Assembly (NCBI GenBank): GCA_934086145.1
Contig: CAKOHV010000010.1
Span: 1-55,508, forward strand
DNA: 55,508 nucleotides
Direction: 5' to 3'
Origin: an uncultured Bacilli bacterium
Lineage (GTDB): Bacteria; Bacillota_I; Bacilli_A; RF39; UBA660
Within the stretch, counting starts at the first letter, position 1. Every line of letters starts with the position of its first letter. The notes beneath the pieces were generated by a model. It did not search any database, was not told the origin of the DNA, and worked only from the letters and a program-made list of their open reading frames with translations. Shown in pieces: positions 8,246 through 16,553 of the stretch. Position numbers and translations under genes: made by a program.

Positions 8246-8563
8246 CTACACTCTCCCTACCATACTTGAATCCTGATCAGCCCAAGCTTTTGCTACCGCA
8301 TTTAGTTCTTGCTCTAATCCAGTTTCAGCTTTATCCAAAGCATCTATAGTTTCTTTGATTAATTTTTTCATATTTTCTTCAAAATTTTCTTCTGATTTTC
8401 CTACCCAACCAGTTCTTATTGCATCAAACAAAGCTTCTTCATCGGCTAAAGCTTTTTTTGCTGTTTCAATACAATCAGTCTTTATAGCCTTTATATAAGC
8501 ATCAAGGCCATCTGCAGACATACCATAAAATCCATCTTGATTCAAGATTACTGTTCCTGCCAT
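8246..8563 (-). CDS. WXG100 family protein (T7SS)
   Basis: Protein of 105 residues with two helices and the turn motif TGWVGKSEENFEE near residue 50 (W-x-G followed by the E-x-F pattern seen in many WXG100 proteins). The C-terminal part is a long helix ending without a globular domain. Expected to dimerise and leave the cell through EssC. A good AGGAGG ribosome-binding site lies just upstream of the ATG. Second gene in the operon. Confidence 0.88.
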   Translation of the reverse strand: MAGTVILNQDGFYGMSADGLDAYIKAIKTDCIETAKKALADEEALFDAIRTGWVGKSEENFEENMKKLIKETIDALDKAETGLEQELNAVAKAWADQDSSMVGRV

Positions 8564-8578
8564 ATTAATCCTCCTAAA

Positions 8579-8914
8579 TTAATTTATTTTGATTTTTTCC
8601 GCATCATTTAAAATCTTTTGACGTATCTCCACGCTTTCTTCTTCAAAGGTGGTCTCGACATTTTTTAAACTATATGCATAATTTTCAATGTTACGAACGA
8701 TGTTTTTAAAACTAGGTATTTGTTTTTCAAACTTTTTACGATACTTTGTTGCATTTTCACTTTCTAAATATTCGCTAGTCTCTGCAACAACTCTAATTAT
8801 TTCATCTAATGTAACATTAATATCTTGCGCGCTCTTCATTATATCTAATATTAATAAATCTAATGAATTTGAATTTAATGATACATTACCACTCATAGAT
8901 TGTTCATTATTCAT
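8579..8914 (-). CDS. small T7SS-associated helical protein, operon leader
   Basis: First gene of the six-gene operon, 111 residues, helical (LDLLILDIMKSAQDINVTLD; YRKKFEKQIPSFKNIVRNIE). It has the size and two-helix layout of WXG100 relatives but no W-x-G turn; the equivalent place reads YLESENATKYRKKF, like the ExxxxY/F pattern after the turn. The start ATG 8914 follows AGGGG. Another ATG six codons later lacks a site. Probably a WXG100-like partner; family not certain. Confidence 0.7.
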   Translation of the reverse strand: MNNEQSMSGNVSLNSNSLDLLILDIMKSAQDINVTLDEIIRVVAETSEYLESENATKYRKKFEKQIPSFKNIVRNIENYAYSLKNVETTFEEESVEIRQKILNDAEKIKIN

Positions 8915-9099
8915 TTAAAAATCCCCTATCGTTCGAAGACAACTCCATATCTATTGTCACCTTAATTTTATACCATATATTTAACATGGTAAAGCTTTTT
9001 AACCAAAGTTGACAAATTTTTACAAAAAAACGGCTTATTACAGACGCCTAATTTTTAGTTTATATAATAAATTCAATTTTATACAAAAAAATAAAATTA

Positions 9100-9134
9100 C
9101 TAAAAAACAGCCCACTCTTCTGCATCGACTGTTT
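9100..9134 (-). terminator. terminator of helD-phosphoesterase unit
   Basis: Minus strand AAACAGTC pairs with GGCTGTTT (eight pairs, 14-base loop), followed by a T-rich tract, 16 bases past the stop codon of the phosphoesterase gene. Confidence 0.6.
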
Positions 9135-9150
9135 CATAAAATGTTAAACT

Positions 9151-11016
9151 TTATTTTTTCAAACTCTTACGATAAGGTATTTCTGAAGTTGCTAATAGCT
9201 TATCTTGTTCTAAGATTAATGGAATAAAAACCATGCTATCAATATTACGTTTATCATCAAAATATATTTTTATATGCCAAGCTCCATTAAAGTAACGATC
9301 ACGTAATAATGAAGGTACTAAGACAAGTGAATTATCCAAATCCATCATGCTTCTATGTAAATGTCCTAAAAAATTAACATAGTTGGCATCACGAGCAATC
9401 TTTTGATTACCACAATATGTACTAATGTAATTAACTAAAGATGCAACATTATAACCTGTCTCATCGATTGTTTCTGGGAAACGCCTTTGTGGATGATGTA
9501 AGCCTAATATACTATTTGCTCCGCCAACAATTACCTGACAATGGTCATAGCCTAAAGGAATAATATCTTCACGCATCTTTTGTAAAAGACCTAATGGTTC
9601 AAGACCATAACTGAATATCTTCTTATCATGATTGCCACCTAAGACTGCCTGATAAACATTTTTATCATAAGGAACATTATCAGCAAAGCTTTCAATTATA
9701 TTTAAAGAAGTAGTAATTCTTTCTGGACTAACGCCTGTTTGCATAGCTAAAGATGAACCAAATAAATCTCCAGTATTGAAAACAACTTTAATATTTTTAG
9801 CAGTTGCATAATTATAAACTGCATCATAAGCATTCTTAACTTCTTCACTAGCTTCTTCAAAATGAATATCAGAGATGAATAATAAATCACAACTTTTATC
9901 AGAATAAAAATTAGAAAAATCAAAAACCCCATTTGTTACAAATTCTGGTTTTCCAACCATATACTGAGGTGGCAAAGCAAAATCACGACGAGTTACATTA
10001 ATTTTCTCGTTTAGCTTTTGAATTATTTTATAAACATCTCTTTCCGTAACATTATGCTTTTTACTAAGCAAATATTTAGTTATTTCTTCTAATGTCATTT
10101 TGTTTTTACATAAACATTCTAAAATAGTATATTCTATCTTTAAACGTTCTTTTTCTTCATTCGCAATGGCAGTTTCTTGTTGTTGTATATCTGCTAAAGT
10201 AGCTTTCTTTTCCTTTAATTCTTCACGTGTTTTTTCATATTTATCAAATAATTCATCTTTTTTTTGCGCTGTTTGCTCAATTTGCTTATTTAAATCATCA
10301 AGAGCCTTCTTATTAGCATTGGCATCTTTCTCTAAGCTTTTCTTTTCTTTCTGTAATTGACCAATTTCGGAACGTAAAGCAGTCAATTCTTCATTCATCT
10401 TGGTTTTATCGTCCTTTAAACCGCCAATGATTTTATCTTTCTTACTTAAATCTTTCTCTTTATCTTTTAATAAAGATTCCAACTTTTGTAATTCCTCATC
10501 TTTAGCCTCTATTTTCTCAGTCTCTACATCTTCAACTTCAGTTGTTTCAAAAATATCTCCTTCTTGTTGCTTTGGCTCACTTTCCTTCTGAAGTTCTTTT
10601 TCTAAAGCAACTGCATAAGCATTTTTTATAGTATCAATATGCAATTCAAAATTTTCGACAGTATCTTTTAATTCTGGTGTTACCTTTTTACTTACACCAT
10701 CTAAATAAGTACTATAGACCTCCGTAAAACTATCTAATAAGGCTAATAAATCATCATCTACTGGCATATGTTCTTCAAATACAGCATAATGCAAAAAGGT
10801 ATTAATTAATTTAATTGATTTTTCTAAAAACTTAATGGTAATTGTTTTATTATTTATTTTTTCTGTTGAGTTTTCAATTAAAAATTTAAATATCTCCTCA
10901 TTAATTCCCTTACGTTGTTTTACTACTGCCAAAATATCATTTAAATAAAAATCTGTTGTCTTAGTAGAACGCAAAACTTTAAGTAAATTAACTTTTTCAA
11001 GCCTATCTAAAGCCAT
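9151..11016 (-). CDS. coiled-coil, winged-helix, metallophosphoesterase protein
   Basis: A 621-residue three-part protein. Residues 1-130 are helical with no known family. About 130-290 is a long charged coiled coil (many EELxxKEK-type heptads). About 292-350 looks like a winged helix (MTLEEITKYLLSKKHNVTE). From about 375 to the end is a calcineurin-like metallophosphoesterase with all metal-binding motifs: DIHF near 383, TGDLFG, GGNHDKK near 458 and GHLHR near 547. The fold resembles SbcD/Mre11 or phage-type phosphoesterases, but the coiled coil here is N-terminal and in the same chain. No signal peptide, so likely cytosolic. Start ATG after GGGGGG. It lies 54 bases after helD, probably one operon. 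The substrate may be a nucleic acid; not shown. Confidence 0.85.
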   Translation of the reverse strand: MALDRLEKVNLLKVLRSTKTTDFYLNDILAVVKQRKGINEEIFKFLIENSTEKINNKTITIKFLEKSIKLINTFLHYAVFEEHMPVDDDLLALLDSFTEVYSTYLDGVSKKVTPELKDTVENFELHIDTIKNAYAVALEKELQKESEPKQQEGDIFETTEVEDVETEKIEAKDEELQKLESLLKDKEKDLSKKDKIIGGLKDDKTKMNEELTALRSEIGQLQKEKKSLEKDANANKKALDDLNKQIEQTAQKKDELFDKYEKTREELKEKKATLADIQQQETAIANEEKERLKIEYTILECLCKNKMTLEEITKYLLSKKHNVTERDVYKIIQKLNEKINVTRRDFALPPQYMVGKPEFVTNGVFDFSNFYSDKSCDLLFISDIHFEEASEEVKNAYDAVYNYATAKNIKVVFNTGDLFGSSLAMQTGVSPERITTSLNIIESFADNVPYDKNVYQAVLGGNHDKKIFSYGLEPLGLLQKMREDIIPLGYDHCQVIVGGANSILGLHHPQRRFPETIDETGYNVASLVNYISTYCGNQKIARDANYVNFLGHLHRSMMDLDNSLVLVPSLLRDRYFNGAWHIKIYFDDKRNIDSMVFIPLILEQDKLLATSEIPYRKSLKK

Positions 11017-11070
11017 ATCATTTCCCCCCTATTTGCCAACTAATATATAATTAAATCTCTATTTTGTCAA

Positions 11071-13086
11071 TTATGAGTATACAATTAGCTCATGTTGGGC
11101 TCTTGTACAAGCTACATATAATAAATTTTTTTCATTTCTTTGATACTTACTTGTAGCATCACTAAAGACAATTACACTATCAAATTCTAGACCTTTAGCT
11201 AAATAAGCCGGTAAAACAACTAACTCTTTATTAAACTCTTCGGTTTGACTATTAAGTAATGAAATAGGTAACTCATCTTTTAATCTTTCATACAAAGTAA
11301 CAGCTGTTTTACTATCACGAGTAATAACTGCAACAGACTTATATTTTCCTTGTAAATACTTAATATCTTCTAATAAATAACTACTCTTCTTACGATGAAT
11401 AAGCGGAATACTTTCGGTTTTTCTAATTGCACATACATGGTTAAGACCTAATATTTTATTAGTAAACTCAATTATTTCTGGACTAGAGCGATACGTCTTT
11501 GTTAATGAAATACACTTACTCTGTTTAAAAATATCAGCTAAAACATTTAAACTTTCATATTTATAATAAGGATTAATTGTTTGATTAACATCACCTAAAA
11601 TAGTAAAATTACTATTCCTAAATATTTTACTAATAATCAAATATTGTAAATAACTATAATCTTGTGCTTCATCAATAACTACTTGTTTAATATCTCTTTC
11701 ATAAGGAAATCCTTCTAATAAACATTTCATATAAACAAACAATAAAGCATCAGCATACCCAATTACCTTACTTTTACTAAATTCCCTAATTTCTTTATCA
11801 TTCATTCTTATTTTACAAAAATCACTACAAAAGAAATTTAAATATATATCTTTAAAATCTTTTTTAAAATTACTATTTTCAAAAATTAATTTTCGATAAG
11901 TTAATTTTTTCTTCGTACTTCCTTTATAATTATTTTCACTTAGTTTAGTAGCAATTTCATCTACTCTTTCAAAGAATGGTAATGTACTGTATCTATTATG
12001 TAATAAGTCATTAATATCATCTTTAAAGACATCATAAATTTTATTTTCTGTAAAATCATTAATCATTTTAGCTTTTTTTATATAATCTTCAACATATAAG
12101 GCAATATCATTTATTATTTCATCACTTTGTTTATAAGCAATTAAATCATAATTACTTACTTCTCCTAAATAGTATTTTCCAATAAATTCCATAAATGGTT
12201 CAACATCACTAAATTCTGTAATACTACTACTTAGATAGTCATTAAATGTCGTTTGTAAGGTATTATCTTCTCCTAATTCTGGTAAGACATTTGATATATA
12301 TTCTGTAAATATTTGGTTAGGTGAAAAGATTAAAATATCATTACTTGTTAAGTTTTTAATTTTATATAATAGAAAAGCTATTCTGTGTAAGGCTACACTT
12401 GTCTTACCAGATCCTGCTATTCCAGACACAATCAACGTTTTATCCCTAACGTTCCTTATTACATTATTTTGCTCTTGTTGGATAGTATTAACAATATTTT
12501 TCATTTTTTCATTACTATCACTAGCCAGTACTTCCTGTAATAGCTCATCATCAATACTTATTGAATTATCAAAAGCACTCAATAAAGTACGTTTTTCAAT
12601 TTTATATTGTCTTTTTCTTAGTAATTCGCCACTTATAATACCACTTGGTGCAGCATAAGCACACTTGCCAACTTCATAATCATAAAAGATACTACATATA
12701 GGGCTTCGCCAATCATATATTATATTTCCATAGTCTTCATCTTTCAAATAGGTTAATCCTAGATAAATACTATATCTTTTTTTATCTTCATCCTGAAAGA
12801 CAATTGAAGCAAAATATGGATTATCTTTTATTCGATAAAGTTTCTTAAAATATTCACGTTCTCTAAGTAAGTTATTAGTTTCCATATCATTTTCAACATT
12901 GGCTTGACTAAGTTCTTGTGAATCCATACTTTTTTTATTTTCCCAAGTATAACGACGAAAATCTTGTAATTTTTCTTCATCTAAAAAGATATCATTTCCC
13001 ATTCTTGCAATTTTGTCATCTAATAATTTTAAGACTTCTTTAAGTCTTCTTCTTTCTAATTCTAAATCTCGTCCTGTTAAGGCCAT
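11071..13086 (-). CDS. helD: HelD-like superfamily 1 helicase/ATPase
   Basis: UvrD/Rep-type superfamily 1 ATPase of 671 residues, closest in layout to Gram-positive HelD, which removes stalled RNA polymerase from DNA. It starts with an antiparallel coiled coil (LELERRRLKEVLKLLDDKI), then a HelD-style N-terminal core (YIGxx-like ASIVFQDEDKKRYSIYLG; WRSPICSIFYD). Walker A is GIAGSGKTS near 221, Walker B is VVIDEAQDYS near 470, then TYRSSPEI and the C-terminal VACTRAQHELIVYS (motif VI). It is about 100 residues shorter than Bacillus HelD. ATG 13086 is chosen because AGTAGGTG precedes it; GTG 13107 and ATG 13104 add residues that overlap that site. It may be bystander housekeeping inside the T7SS block. 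Confidence 0.88.
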   Translation of the reverse strand: MALTGRDLELERRRLKEVLKLLDDKIARMGNDIFLDEEKLQDFRRYTWENKKSMDSQELSQANVENDMETNNLLREREYFKKLYRIKDNPYFASIVFQDEDKKRYSIYLGLTYLKDEDYGNIIYDWRSPICSIFYDYEVGKCAYAAPSGIISGELLRKRQYKIEKRTLLSAFDNSISIDDELLQEVLASDSNEKMKNIVNTIQQEQNNVIRNVRDKTLIVSGIAGSGKTSVALHRIAFLLYKIKNLTSNDILIFSPNQIFTEYISNVLPELGEDNTLQTTFNDYLSSSITEFSDVEPFMEFIGKYYLGEVSNYDLIAYKQSDEIINDIALYVEDYIKKAKMINDFTENKIYDVFKDDINDLLHNRYSTLPFFERVDEIATKLSENNYKGSTKKKLTYRKLIFENSNFKKDFKDIYLNFFCSDFCKIRMNDKEIREFSKSKVIGYADALLFVYMKCLLEGFPYERDIKQVVIDEAQDYSYLQYLIISKIFRNSNFTILGDVNQTINPYYKYESLNVLADIFKQSKCISLTKTYRSSPEIIEFTNKILGLNHVCAIRKTESIPLIHRKKSSYLLEDIKYLQGKYKSVAVITRDSKTAVTLYERLKDELPISLLNSQTEEFNKELVVLPAYLAKGLEFDSVIVFSDATSKYQRNEKNLLYVACTRAQHELIVYS

Positions 13087-13171
13087 ACTACACCTACTTC
13101 CCATCACAAAATACTACTAGTAAATAGTAGCTTATTAAAATATGTTCCTAGAGTAAAAAGTCAACTTAATT

Positions 13172-13203
13172 ATAAAAAATATCTTGCTACTTTGCAAGAT
13201 ATT
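13172..13203 (-). terminator. terminator of the T7SS operon ending with DUF4176
   Basis: Minus strand AATATCTTGC pairs with GCAAGATATT (10 pairs, six-base loop) followed by TTTTTT. It separates the upstream secretion genes from helD. Confidence 0.75.
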
Positions 13204-13240
13204 AAGTGTTTATTTTTTTTAATGTTTGACAACATTATAG

Positions 13241-13265
13241 GAGCAATCAGAAATTCTGATTGCTC
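13241..13265. repeat. perfect palindromic hairpin
   Basis: GAGCAATCAGAA and TTCTGATTGCTC are 12-base perfect arms just past the stop of the DUF4176 gene. The T-rich side is on the plus strand, opposite to the flanking genes, so it acts either as a 3'-end stabiliser for the minus-strand mRNA or as a block to antisense transcription. Confidence 0.55.
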
Positions 13266-13273
13266 TTCTTATT

Positions 13274-13678
13274 TTATAAGCCAGCAAATGGTCTAATAGT
13301 ACCATTAGTACTAGAAGAAGCTGGAGAAGTATTAGTAGTTCCATTATTTGTTGTATCACTACTAGTATCATTATTTACAAGGTTAAAGTTATTTTGTTTA
13401 TTAGCTTCAATAGCTTTAACAATTTGATTAAGTTTTTGTTTAAACATAATTTCTTCTTCATCCTCATAACCAACAAAGAATATTTTTTCTATTTGATCAT
13501 GGTCGAATAAACAAACTTGATTAGAACTTAAATATCCTTCAGGATATACACATCCACTATAATCATAAACCTTTTCTTGATTTTCTTGAGCTACTGAACA
13601 AAATCCAGTAATCATTGCTCTTTTTTTACCACCCTTTAGAAGAACTATAGTTCCTATAGGTAAATATTTCTCTCTCAT
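13274..13678 (-). CDS. DUF4176-like T7SS-associated protein
   Basis: Protein of 134 residues. The first 85 match the pattern of the DUF4176 family found beside Firmicute T7SS genes: YLPIGTIVLLKGGKKRAMI, then a GYL..NQVCLF strand and IEKIFFVGYEDEEE. The remainder is a low-complexity Asn/Ser/Thr tail ending NGTIRPFAGL. The family has no established activity; its beta-rich core may bind a secreted partner. No signal peptide. Good AGGAGG site before ATG 13678. Last gene of the operon containing the large secreted-type proteins. Confidence 0.82.
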   Translation of the reverse strand: MREKYLPIGTIVLLKGGKKRAMITGFCSVAQENQEKVYDYSGCVYPEGYLSSNQVCLFDHDQIEKIFFVGYEDEEEIMFKQKLNQIVKAIEANKQNNFNLVNNDTSSDTTNNGTTNTSPASSSTNGTIRPFAGL

Positions 13679-13737
13679 ACTATTCCTCCTACCTTTTTAT
13701 ACTATATATTCGTGTTATTATAATCAGTTATTATTGA

Positions 13738-13878
13738 CTATCCAAAGTAATCTCCATATTTAGTTTTTATTGTAAAACTTTTAACCCCTATATCACTAGT
13801 AGGATTTTCAACTGGTCAAGGAGTTCCATTCAATGCAATTGGCTCAATATCTAATTCGTGCCAATCACCACTAGTGTT
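13738..13878 (-). pseudogene. decayed C-terminal continuation of the 13879-16224 protein
   Basis: Immediately past the TAA stop of the large gene the same frame continues for 46 codons to a TAG at 13738-13740, broken only by one TGA (13824-13826). The translation looks like real protein (NTSGDWHELDIEPIALNGTP, then PVENPTSDIGVKSFTIKTKY, ending GDYFG). The TGA falls where a Trp would fit (TP-W-PV). I infer that the large protein once ended about 47 residues later and that two nonsense changes removed its tail. Alternative: the remains of a separate small gene. Confidence 0.6.
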
Positions 13879-16224
13879 TTATTGATCACCACCTATATTA
13901 AGAACCTCATCATCAGTTAAACCTACCGTATTACCAGTTCCACCAGTATTACCAGTATCTCCAGTATTTCCACTAGGATTAGTACTTGGATCTGTTACAT
14001 ATTTGGAACCATCATCGCCATCTATCGGATCACTCTGTATAGTATCCTTTTTATTAGCTTCCTTAACTTTCTTTATAAAAGTCTCGCAAGTTTTTTCATA
14101 ACTAGTCTTACTATTATCATATGCGGTCTTAGCAGCTGTTGTTGCTTCATACTTAGTCTTAGCATCTTTCAAGGATTCATTATAATTATCAACTGATTTA
14201 TTATATTTTTCAATTTGTTCATTTGACCACTTAGTTGAATCTTTCTGAACTTCTTCTACATATTTATCTTTTAAATCATTTTCTATCTTTTGATATTCAT
14301 TTACTTTGGTTGAATCCCACTTAGTTGCATCCCCATTTTCTTTAATGAATTTATCTTGCGCTTCTTTTAATTCAGCATTGTATTTCTTTTGTTCTGCCGT
14401 AGACCAATTCTTAGTATCAGCTGCAACATCCTTAACAATTTCGTCTGTTGTTGATTGAATTGCTTTCTCAGCCTCATTAACTTTAGTAATTGCTTCTTGA
14501 GAAGTTTTAACAGAGTCAGTATATTTAGTTGTAGCATCATTTAATGCCTCTTTAGCGGTTGCTACCATAGGATCTTTACTCATATTTTCTAATAAAGCCT
14601 CATTAGTTCCATCATAGAAATTATGACAGCATTGTCCATCATCATATTTTGAATCAAAATCTTCAATTCCATCTTTTTTAGCTAATTCTTTAGCTATTTT
14701 AGCAAGTTGTTGCCTTTGATCACCCTCAATTAATGCACTAGTAACCAAGTTTCGATCTTTAATAATGTCATTAATATCCATTTCAGTATATCCATATTCT
14801 TTTAATTTTTTTACTAATTCGGTATTATCTACAGCATCAAACAATTCATTAGCTTCTTCTGTTATCTTAGCACGATTTTCTGCAATTTTCTCATCACCTT
14901 GTGCTTCAAATTGTTCACGAGCTAGAGCATCATAATCCTTTTCACCATAATCGGCTTCAACTGTTTCAGGTAAACCTTCTCGTGAATCAGGATCTTTAAC
15001 TTTAACTTGTTCCTCCTCGATTGGATTATCTTGATCTTCTTCAGTTGGCTTATCAGAATCATCATCGGATGGCTCGTCAGGATCATCTTCAGAAGGAGTA
15101 TTAGAATCAGGTTGTGTTGGTTGTGTTGGCTGACTTGGACTTGGTTGAACTGGTTGAGTTGGACTAGGTTGAACTGGTTGAGTTGGTTGTGGTTGTCCTT
15201 GTTGTCCTCCTGTTTCGCCATTAGGGTCAGTGTCAGTACTAGGTGGAGCAACTTCTTGTTCTTTAACAGGCAACTCCGTTGGAACAAAAGAATAAGCCCC
15301 AGCTATTCCAGCAAGAACAGCTGCACTAGTCGAAATAAATGAATTAGTTCCTTCACCTATTGTCTTGGCTAACTCGTCAACGTCACCATTTTTCCCGAAA
15401 ACTTGTATTTGACTAAATGCACCAGTAAAATCACTATCTAATTCATCATAATTTTTACCAAGTGCCTCATAAAATGCTCGAATATTATTTAAAGATGCAA
15501 TTCCAAACAATCCTTGGCGTAAATATTTATCAATATTTGTAGAAACACTACCTACTGCCCCTTGTAATAAAGACTCTAAATCAGCATCACTCATATCTGG
15601 ATTAAATAACTTAGTTGCAATAACAGCATTCATTGATGTTCCAACATAAGTATAAAAAGCATTAACCATCTCTGCGATTGTAGCTTGATGTTGATTTCCA
15701 TCTTCATCAGTATAAGTATAAGTTACAACATCAATACCATTAACACTATCAATAGAGAACTCACCCATGTCTTCTTTACATTGAATTTTATCAATAGCGT
15801 CCGCTAAACTAACAGGAGTCTCTTCAAAAGTATCAATTGCCAACCTTATTTTAGCTAAAGCATCAATAACAGCATCTTGACACTTTTTAGCACCTTCAAC
15901 CGCATCAGTTATAGTCGAGTTAATACTATCTAAGGCATTAACATATTTTACTTTTCGCTCCTGATTATCCGCTTTTTGAGCACCAACAGCATCAGCTGCT
16001 GAATCAAAAGTACCACTACAACATGGTGGCGTATATCTTCCATCTGCCGCACGACTCATGTCACCTTCAGAAATTTTATACCCATCAAATACACTAGCAG
16101 TATCCGTTGCCTTTTGATAAAAATCTGCCAATGTTTTCACTACAATTCCATGTGCTTCAACAACATGTTTGCCATAGTTAACAGCATCATCCATTTTAGT
16201 ACTAGAAAATTTAACTACAGTCAT
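13879..16224 (-). CDS. large Pro-rich T7SS substrate-like protein
   Basis: Protein of 781 residues without signal peptide. Residues 1-200 are helical and begin VVKFSSTKMDDAVNYGKHVV, resembling an LXG/WXG-type export domain; a CC pair lies near 68. About 200-305 is a second helical part ending in a hydrophobic Ala/Gly stretch (STSAAVLAGIAGAY). About 325-395 is a low-complexity linker of repeated PTQPVQPSP units, then acidic DDDPDEP-type repeats. About 400-700 is charged and coiled-coil-like with a QCCH motif. The end is a TG-N repeat (TGNTGGTGN). I see no known toxin domain. GGAGGTG lies seven bases before the start. It is preceded by the 80-residue gene at 16242-16484, likely its partner. Confidence 0.8.
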   Translation of the reverse strand: MTVVKFSSTKMDDAVNYGKHVVEAHGIVVKTLADFYQKATDTASVFDGYKISEGDMSRAADGRYTPPCCSGTFDSAADAVGAQKADNQERKVKYVNALDSINSTITDAVEGAKKCQDAVIDALAKIRLAIDTFEETPVSLADAIDKIQCKEDMGEFSIDSVNGIDVVTYTYTDEDGNQHQATIAEMVNAFYTYVGTSMNAVIATKLFNPDMSDADLESLLQGAVGSVSTNIDKYLRQGLFGIASLNNIRAFYEALGKNYDELDSDFTGAFSQIQVFGKNGDVDELAKTIGEGTNSFISTSAAVLAGIAGAYSFVPTELPVKEQEVAPPSTDTDPNGETGGQQGQPQPTQPVQPSPTQPVQPSPSQPTQPTQPDSNTPSEDDPDEPSDDDSDKPTEEDQDNPIEEEQVKVKDPDSREGLPETVEADYGEKDYDALAREQFEAQGDEKIAENRAKITEEANELFDAVDNTELVKKLKEYGYTEMDINDIIKDRNLVTSALIEGDQRQQLAKIAKELAKKDGIEDFDSKYDDGQCCHNFYDGTNEALLENMSKDPMVATAKEALNDATTKYTDSVKTSQEAITKVNEAEKAIQSTTDEIVKDVAADTKNWSTAEQKKYNAELKEAQDKFIKENGDATKWDSTKVNEYQKIENDLKDKYVEEVQKDSTKWSNEQIEKYNKSVDNYNESLKDAKTKYEATTAAKTAYDNSKTSYEKTCETFIKKVKEANKKDTIQSDPIDGDDGSKYVTDPSTNPSGNTGDTGNTGGTGNTVGLTDDEVLNIGGDQ

Positions 16225-16241
16225 AAAAAATCACCTCCATA

Positions 16242-16484
16242 TCAGCTTGAAAAATGTTTATGTATATCACTCAATATTTGAATATTACCAGAAATATCAT
16301 TTTTAATATTTTCTAATTTTGCAATTGCATTATCAAGCCTAATATTTATTACATCAAAATTTCCAACAGTCGTATCTAGAAGTTCTGTTGTTAAACAATT
16401 TCTCAACGCCTTTAACTGTTCTACATACTCCGTAATTTTACTTAGTGTTTCTCCACAATTTTCATAATATGTTACATACTCCAT
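16242..16484 (-). CDS. small WXG100-like partner protein
   Basis: Protein of 80 residues, two predicted helices (LSKITEYVEQLKALRNCLTT; NIRLDNAIAKLENIKNDISG) joined by a short turn, without W-x-G. In LXG operons a small helical protein encoded directly before the large substrate often binds its N-terminal domain for export. The placement 17 bases before the 781-residue protein fits that role (inference). It is the only intact gene in the window that I saw ending in TGA; a second in-frame TGA follows 18 bases after the first one, past the next gene's ribosome-binding site. Confidence 0.72.
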   Translation of the reverse strand: MEYVTYYENCGETLSKITEYVEQLKALRNCLTTELLDTTVGNFDVINIRLDNAIAKLENIKNDISGNIQILSDIHKHFSS

Positions 16485-16553
16485 GTTATATCACCTCACA
16501 TTATAAGAAATAAATAATTTTTTTATAATCAATCACTTAAGATATGACTAATT

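Noticed and set aside
9009..9227. Plus-strand reading frame of 72 codons overlapping the end of the phosphoesterase gene
   Set aside because: Low-complexity Lys/Asn/Phe-rich translation, no ribosome-binding site, overlaps a strong minus-strand gene and its terminator.
14922..15342. Reading frames on both strands across the Pro-rich linker
   Set aside because: They are shadows created by the repetitive CCA/CAA-rich linker codons of the 781-residue protein; translations are Leu/Asn or Trp/Leu repeats.
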